Assembly (NCBI GenBank): GCA_030704615.1
Contig: CM060731.1
Span: 52,576,001-52,640,000, forward strand
Direction: 5' to 3'
Length of the DNA: 64,000 nucleotides
Source of the DNA: Takakia lepidozioides
Lineage: Eukaryota > Streptophyta > Takakiopsida > Takakiales > Takakiaceae
Each line of letters opens with the position of its first letter. Within the stretch, counting starts at the first letter, position 1. The position numbers were made by a program, and so were the translations under genes. Of the stretch, positions 59,201 through 64,000 are shown one piece after another. The notes beneath the pieces are model-generated. The model saw nothing but the letters and a program-made list of their open reading frames with translations, searched no databases and had not been told where the DNA came from.

Positions 59201-61531
59201 CAGATATCCTCTAGAAATCCCTTCACACAAGCATCAATCTGCTGTGTGTGATTTGCCCAAAAACTAGGCCTCAGGAGGGCCTGGGCTTTTGGCTCAGCCT
59301 CGAGACTTTCAAAGTTGGTAAACAGGGGTACAGGCACAATTCCCTTAATAGATTTGAAGAGAGCGTCTCTTTGGTGAGAGAACCCCGGACAGTGTATCAG
59401 AAAATGAATACTGTCTTCAGATTGCCCACACAACGGGCAATTGCACTCTCCCTTTCCTCTCTGCTTCTGTTTGCTGTTCAAAGGTAGGCTTCCTGCCCTG
59501 AGTTTAAATTTCAGTCTAGTGCCGAGAGTGGGTAGACCCTTGAGGTCATCCAAGATGTCCTCCCCCATGTCACAGACTGGAAACAAGTTCAGGGAAGTTT
59601 CTGCCTAACTTCATTTTCATCAGACAATCTCATGGCAACAGACATGGCTGAGGACACTACAGCCTCTAAGTCAGATTTATCCAGCAGGGTCAAGACTTGC
59701 GGATCCAGGTCCAGGTCCTTGAGGATCTCTTCTACTCTCTTCTGCCAGGACTTAGCCTGTTTGACAGGGCGGTCCTGTTTCCAAGATATAGAGTCGATTA
59801 ATTTAGGATATCTGGTGTTGGGCATATGTTGCAGCTGACCCCACCATCTGACCTTGAATTCATCTCGTCGGGAGCTTAAGGACGGAATGCCAAACTCACC
59901 CCGAACAGCCACATTGGCTGTTTTGGAGCATGCTGACATACACTCCTTAAGCACCCCCACTTGAATGGATTCTAGAGACTTAGCCTGGTTGGAGTTATCA
60001 ACCCATATAGCAGATCCGTACTCCAAGGCAGGTCTAATAACGCAACAAAGCATGGTTTTCTTAACCTCAGAGTTGACCCCTCTGCAGTGGAAAAATTTAG
60101 TGAGCCCCAGAGCTTTGCCCTTGCCAGTTTGAACAACTTTCCGGATATGTGCATCCCAATTACAATTGGAGGAGAACTCAACGCCCAGGTAAGTGTAGGA
60201 AGGGAGGACCGGAAGTGAGACTGTAGGGAAGGAAGAACAGAGAAACATGTGCGGAACCTAACTGACCTGCTATCAGTTTCATCCCACTTCCAGGCAAAGC
60301 CTTACGGGAACCCCAGTGCCCAGCTAGCACTAGCCTCGCACCACAGCCTTGCAAATGTTGTATGGTTGGAAGTGTACACAAGAGCAAGCTTTCATCCACA
60401 ATTTGCCCATCCTGAATTCTCACATTAAGCTCGCATAGTACCATCACAACCCTCCCTGTCAATTTCTTAGGTGGGTACATCCTCAATGCCTCACGAGCCA
60501 GTGGAGATAATTCCCCCTCTAGCTGCACCATGTCTGCCTGTAAAAATCCAGTGAGGCCATAAAAAACAGAATTGGTGAGATCAACCATTTCCAAACTAAG
60601 GGCTTAGCAATTCCTACTTCAGCCACAATGATGACAAACACTAGCTGAAAGAGTACTTAAGAGTACTTATTGATGAGTTTCTACTATTTTCTGAAGAGCC
60701 AAAAACAGTGATCAAGACTAAAGCAAAATCTTACGGTCATCAGGTGCCAGAGCACATAAGTACTGGATGTGCTCCCGTTCAAGAGGCATTAACGGAAACC
60801 CAGAAGCTGTGAGTACACTATTATGGCTCCAATTTCAAAAAAGTGGGCAAACATTTCCTGGAACAACTTCAAAAAAAATGATGGAGAGAGGTAAATGTTT
60901 TTTCCTTCCCCAACCTCTTATGAAACTGTTCTAGAGACAATGCGAAATTGCCCGAGTTTGAAAGTTCTGGTCTAATTGCAGCTACCAAATCAGAGAAGTT
61001 GCAAATATTCACCTGCAATTCTGGGCCCGTAGTTGCCTGGCTTGTGAATGCGAAATGCTGCGATTGCTCTAGCCCTGTTTGAGGCATCAGCATTGTCATA
61101 TTTTGTGGAATTCTCGGTACAAGAAAAGAACGACAATCACTGACGGTCCATCTCCACCCTTCCCCAGCAAGGTAACATTTCAACTTGTGGAATGTTAAGA
61201 CAATTTGCAAGGAAAGCCATGGGGACCACTACGTAAATCTAACCCCGCCCACCCCCACCCCTCCCTCTGTCTCTCTCTCTCAAACACACATACACATACA
61301 ACCCTCTAAAATGTGTACGGCGCGTGTGTGAGAGAAAGAGTACCGGAGCTACAACGAGAGAATTGAAGAAGCGTCAATGCTCTTGGGCGTTTCTGCAGAG
61401 CTGAGCCAGACGCCAGTTTCCTCGGGTACCCTTTCCTGTTCCACACCAAGCAATCTATTGCGCAGCACTGATAGTTCGGCGTGGACATGCGCACCCTCTG
61501 CTGCTCGACTCTCACCATATCTGTTTGCCAA
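53255..61531 (-). CDS. Fusion: degenerate phosphoglycerate kinase + TrmB tRNA (m7G) methyltransferase
   Basis: Supported exons: 60537-60267, 58560-58214, 57480-57189, 56730-56663, 55936-55685, 55470-55395, 55303-55224, 54693-54644, 54315-54231, 53936-53838 and 53485-53255. They join in phase to 616 codons. Likely N-terminal exons are 61531-61356, 61074-61013 and 60806-60735, whose link to 60537 I could not make in frame; the start codon is not located. The PGK half runs from VVMVLCELNVRIQDG through NDAFSLSHRVLASTVG and LIGGGRLTEKI to GNSLPGVAALD. The next exon continues without a stop into MSPTPPDWVSVF and the SAM-binding IDIGSGSG. Then come GLEI, KANATSAFHTIV, CPDPEFNNPTNRWRMVQ, VFLQSDV and GVPTDWES. 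PGK catalytic positions are altered, so this half may be a pseudoenzyme, while the methyltransferase core looks intact. Intron 58213 starts with GC. Confidence 0.85.
54829..54900 (+). mobile_element. LINE 3'-tail copy
   Basis: cccaaactgggtgcggggtc, tatggccacagggctac and aacgtctcatgagtacattc match the LINE end in forward sense, followed by a short (TC)n. In a PGK-TrmB intron. Confidence 0.75.
55100..55157 (-). pseudogene. 58-bp PPR E2-domain fragment in a PGK-TrmB intron
   Basis: Leftward it encodes CCIEVGNRVHTFVVDDK and matches 39407-39463 of the PPR gene over about 55 bp with one mismatch. It lies about 65 bp beyond the 55224 donor, in the intron. Confidence 0.85.
57041..57100 (-). mobile_element. 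diverged LINE 3'-tail copy
   Basis: ttggcttgccatagccttac and ggccattgaccccgcag resemble the family consensus but are more diverged. In a PGK-TrmB intron. Confidence 0.5.
57768..57832 (+). mobile_element. LINE 3'-tail copy
   Basis: cgcccaaactgagcacgggg, tctatggccagaagcg and ttggcaaacagcatctcatg follow the family order. In a PGK-TrmB intron. Confidence 0.7.
58650..58685 (-). mobile_element. short LINE 3'-tail copy
   Basis: agaatgtactcataagacg and ttgtttgccatagcc, next to a (GA)n/(TG)n run. In a PGK-TrmB intron. Confidence 0.7.
58979..59046 (-). mobile_element. LINE 3'-tail copy, tandem to the next
   Basis: atggactcataagacg, tttgccgaagccttctgg and agcccagcttgggcag. It sits just beyond the 3' end of the longer LINE copy. 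Confidence 0.7.
59053..60250 (-). mobile_element. 5'-truncated LINE in a PGK-TrmB intron
   Basis: Leftward from 60248 a 219-aa frame holds the end of a LINE reverse transcriptase region (SYTYLGVEFSSNCNWDAHI, KTMLCCVIRPALEYGSAIW). A second frame from 59586 (176 aa) continues with CNCPLCGQSEDSIHFLIHC, a zinc-knuckle-like zf-RVT motif. The frames are split at about 59600 by a missing T relative to the 25.9-kb copy. The 3' end is the tail found scattered through the window. The insertion begins about 17-20 bp inside the intron after the exon ending at 60267. Confidence 0.85.
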
Positions 61532-61639
61532 CGTGGAGACGTTGGCAACGAAACTAGCACCACCATCTCGTGCGCTGCACCACAGTAGTCACGGAAAGGC
61601 AGATGGAAAAAAGCTTTCAGGTCCCTCTCAAACTGCAAG

Positions 61640-63171
61640 CATTGCTGGGAACCAAGCTGGACGACGAGCCTAGGTTTCTAGTTTCTGGATTGGGGCCCAA
61701 ATCTTTGGTCCTTCAAACCATGGCTCGTCTCTTCCGAAGAGGGGAAGCTCGGGTACCTCTGATTCAATGCAAGCTCCAACCGAGAAGACGATGACTGTAG
61801 TCACATTACTCTGGTTACTGTGTGCATCATTCTTAGAATTGAGGATTTGTGCGTTGTGCGAATGCATAGCTCGTTCTTCACATCTGCCACACTCACATGT
61901 TGTTGCAAGCACTGCAAAGAATACTGGCATTTGTCACTACATCTGATGCTCAATGCACCTCAAGACACTTACTTAACTCTTCGTGAATGCCATGGCTTGC
62001 TCGAGTGGAGTTTGCAGAGGATGGTAACAGTGCAGTCAAATGCGTTGCTGCCAGGACAAGATCAAATTATGACACCAAGCTCAAAACAGAGGTAAGCTTT
62101 AGATCCAGTTCTCAGGGGATGCAAAGTGCAGGAGAACATCAGGCACCTAAAGAGAGACAGACCAGAATCTAGGCCCACAAGCACAACATTGGTCCTTGTT
62201 GTCACATTTTTGCCATCTTGATCATGATTCTGGTGTTCCTTAGTTTTTGGACTAAGGCTTGGCAAGTCTCAGAAGTATCAGCTGGGCAGTTCGACTGAAC
62301 TTTGTGGACCACCCACTGCAGTGAGACATAGCAAATGGCTTGATGCATTAGAAAACAAGAGAAGAAATGAGAATTTGAAAGAGCCATTGAACGAGAGAAC
62401 AGCCCCTTAGGGATAAAGAGAATGGGCAAAAGGGACAGATCTGACATGTAAGAGCTTCCAATCTGTGCCTGTCCACCCATCGGAGCCCTCTGTGGGCTTC
62501 CAGTGGATATTATGAAGTTCCTTACTTTCTCTTTCACTCTGTCTCTGCTTGCCTTAATTCCTCAACAGCGTGACTGGCATTACAACCCCAGCTATGTAAT
62601 GTCATATCAAGGAGCAGTGTTGGAATCCACCTCAAGCTTTCCTGTATGATGTCAGTACCAGCTCACACCAATCAGCTTTCAATTCCTGCAGCCTGGGGTG
62701 TACCAGTTTTGGACACTGCTCCATGTACCCTGGGTAACTGAAAACCCACATTTGGATCTCAAGAAAGTTTGTATCCCCAGGTATGGTAAACCAGTATGCA
62801 CAGGGAAATGTGAACAAGGACGTTGTGTCTATCTCTACCCTATTTCATTCAATGGATACATACGCTCATAGAAAACACCACTGAGCAACTCTCTCCCTCT
62901 TGAGACCGGGCAAGTCCCAGTGGATAATCTATTCACAACTAGCTAGAAAGGTTACTATTAACTAATGACTAAAGTTACAAGTCTTGGGTAAATAATGGTC
63001 CTCGCCGATGCTTACTCGGTAATTTCTGGCCACAGACCTAAGCCAATCTCTTGAACAAGATTTTGTGCCACATACAGAACGTTTACATAGCCACAAAACA
63101 AATGCCAGCAAAACATTTCTACAGTTCCAAAAGGTTCTGAAACAAAACGTGTGGACAAACATGTACAGACA
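61640..63171. other. between PGK-TrmB and TAP46, no gene seen
   Basis: Contains the 5' region of the PGK-TrmB gene (an upstream exon is expected here) and the 3' flank of TAP46. Frames are short and unrecognised. Confidence 0.45.
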
Positions 63172-63904
63172 TCAACCACAAGGTGTTAGCTTCTTGTTTC
63201 CAGCCCCCCTGGGATGCTCATCCTTCCAGTCATCCCATGCCCGGGCCTTATCCTCAGCAGCTTCATCATCGCTATCATCACTCTTTTTAGAATCTCCCAC
63301 CCACGACGAGTTGGCAGCCTCATCAGCAGTCTTCTGGTTCTTTTCATTCCAAGTGCGCATCATCTCCATCTCTGCCAGACCAGCGTCCTCGATACTCATG
63401 CCAGGTAACCTGCAAGTTGACAATATGAATACTCACATCCAAATTGTTCCAGCAATAGTAGCACACATACATAAAGGCATTTCCCAGAGACACACATAAC
63501 CTGTAAAACTGCATGAGTGAGTGCATGCCAGTTTGCACAATACTCATACGGGTCGTCTCAACTTTTATACTAATGATTACACGCATAACACCTGCAAAGC
63601 CAATTATGTGAGAGAGCACTATACTGCATCAGCTACTGATTTAACTTGCACGCCCATGCGTTGTGGCCATAAGACCATGAACCTGGTGTGGACAGAGTAG
63701 CATAAAGGGGGATGGGAGAGGAGCAGAGCAGAACAGGGTCTACTATATAGAAGGCTCACTTGACAGAACCAAGAGAATGTACTCATGAGACATTGTGTGC
63801 ATAGCCTTGCCTGTGGCTGGGTTGAAACACTTCAGCTACAATGCGTTCACGTTCTGTCGAAAGGCTACCACTGACAACACTGGCAGGCCCAAAAAGGAAG
63901 GGGG
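63172..63904 (-). CDS. TAP46: TAP46, PP2A-associated (TAP42/IGBP1 family), 3' exons
   Basis: Regulatory subunit that binds PP2A-type phosphatase catalytic subunits downstream of TOR. Two C-terminal exons are visible. 63904-63811 encodes FGPASVVSGSLSTERERI, VAEVFQPSHR. 63409-63172 encodes LPGMSIEDAGLAEMEMM, an acidic linker, KARAWDDWKDEHPRGAGNKK and the terminal LTPCG. All match plant TAP46. The intron uses a GC donor (63810-63809, cag|gcaagg) and joins in phase to make the SHR-L codon. The gene continues beyond the right edge of the window. Confidence 0.93.
63772..63810 (-). mobile_element. LINE 3'-tail copy at the TAP46 splice donor
   Basis: agaatgtactcatgagaca, ttgtgtgcatagccttgcc follow the LINE-tail order. 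On the coding strand the match begins right at the exon boundary, so the GC donor (gcaagg) lies at the edge of the tail copy. Confidence 0.6.
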
Positions 63905-64000
63905 CTTCGTGGGTGTGCTGGTGACCTTGCTGTATGCTGGCCCGCCCCTCTATGACGTCCTGTGCATATGTCGCACAGGTGATTGGAAGTGCTGGCCTTG

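Overview
The window is nuclear DNA of a land plant, most likely a seed-free one (moss, lycophyte or fern grade). The evidence is spliced genes with GT-AG and a few GC-AG introns, plastid-type proteins (class II starch synthase, a RIQ/DUF1118 thylakoid protein, a plastid-type M16 peptidase), a PLS-class DYW pentatricopeptide repeat (PPR) gene, and many plant-type transposons (CACTA, hAT, LINE, gypsy). The rank is inference from protein style only; I could not run a search.

Layout. 1-6.9 kb: F-box/LRR pseudogene, LINE relic, mariner-like MITE and small tandem or foldback repeats. 6.9-11.6 kb (+): starch synthase II in 8 exons. 14.3-21.6 kb (-): M16 metallopeptidase in 13 exons that join in frame to 643 aa. 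22.6-36.5 kb: a duplication and transposon complex. It holds a 7.3-kb CACTA element full of PPR and LINE fragments, a 3.0-kb hAT element with a palindrome-bearing satellite, and two inverted arms derived from the 5' flank of the PPR gene. Matching empty sites elsewhere in the window prove both insertions. 36.6-39.8 kb (+): a PPR-DYW gene whose N terminus carries an OSB-type PDF motif and whose repeat array contains five near-identical 303-bp units. 39.9-42.7 kb: copied M16 exon, unassigned DNA, decayed PPR fragment. 43.7-47.2 kb (-): protein phosphatase 2C with a partly duplicated exon. 51.8-52.4 kb (+): RIQ-like thylakoid protein. 53.3-61.6 kb (-): one continuous reading frame joining a degenerate phosphoglycerate kinase to a TrmB-type tRNA (guanine-N7) methyltransferase, with a LINE in one intron. 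63.2-64 kb (-): last exons of TAP46, the PP2A regulatory subunit, running off the right end.

The genes do not form a pathway. Several are plastid-linked: starch synthesis, a probable plastid peptidase, grana organisation, organelle RNA editing and perhaps tRNA methylation. The accessory story is the traffic of PPR-gene fragments, which appear in the CACTA element, in the inverted arms, at 42 kb and inside an intron at 55 kb. A second thread is a LINE family whose 3' tail is scattered through introns and the starch synthase 3' region.
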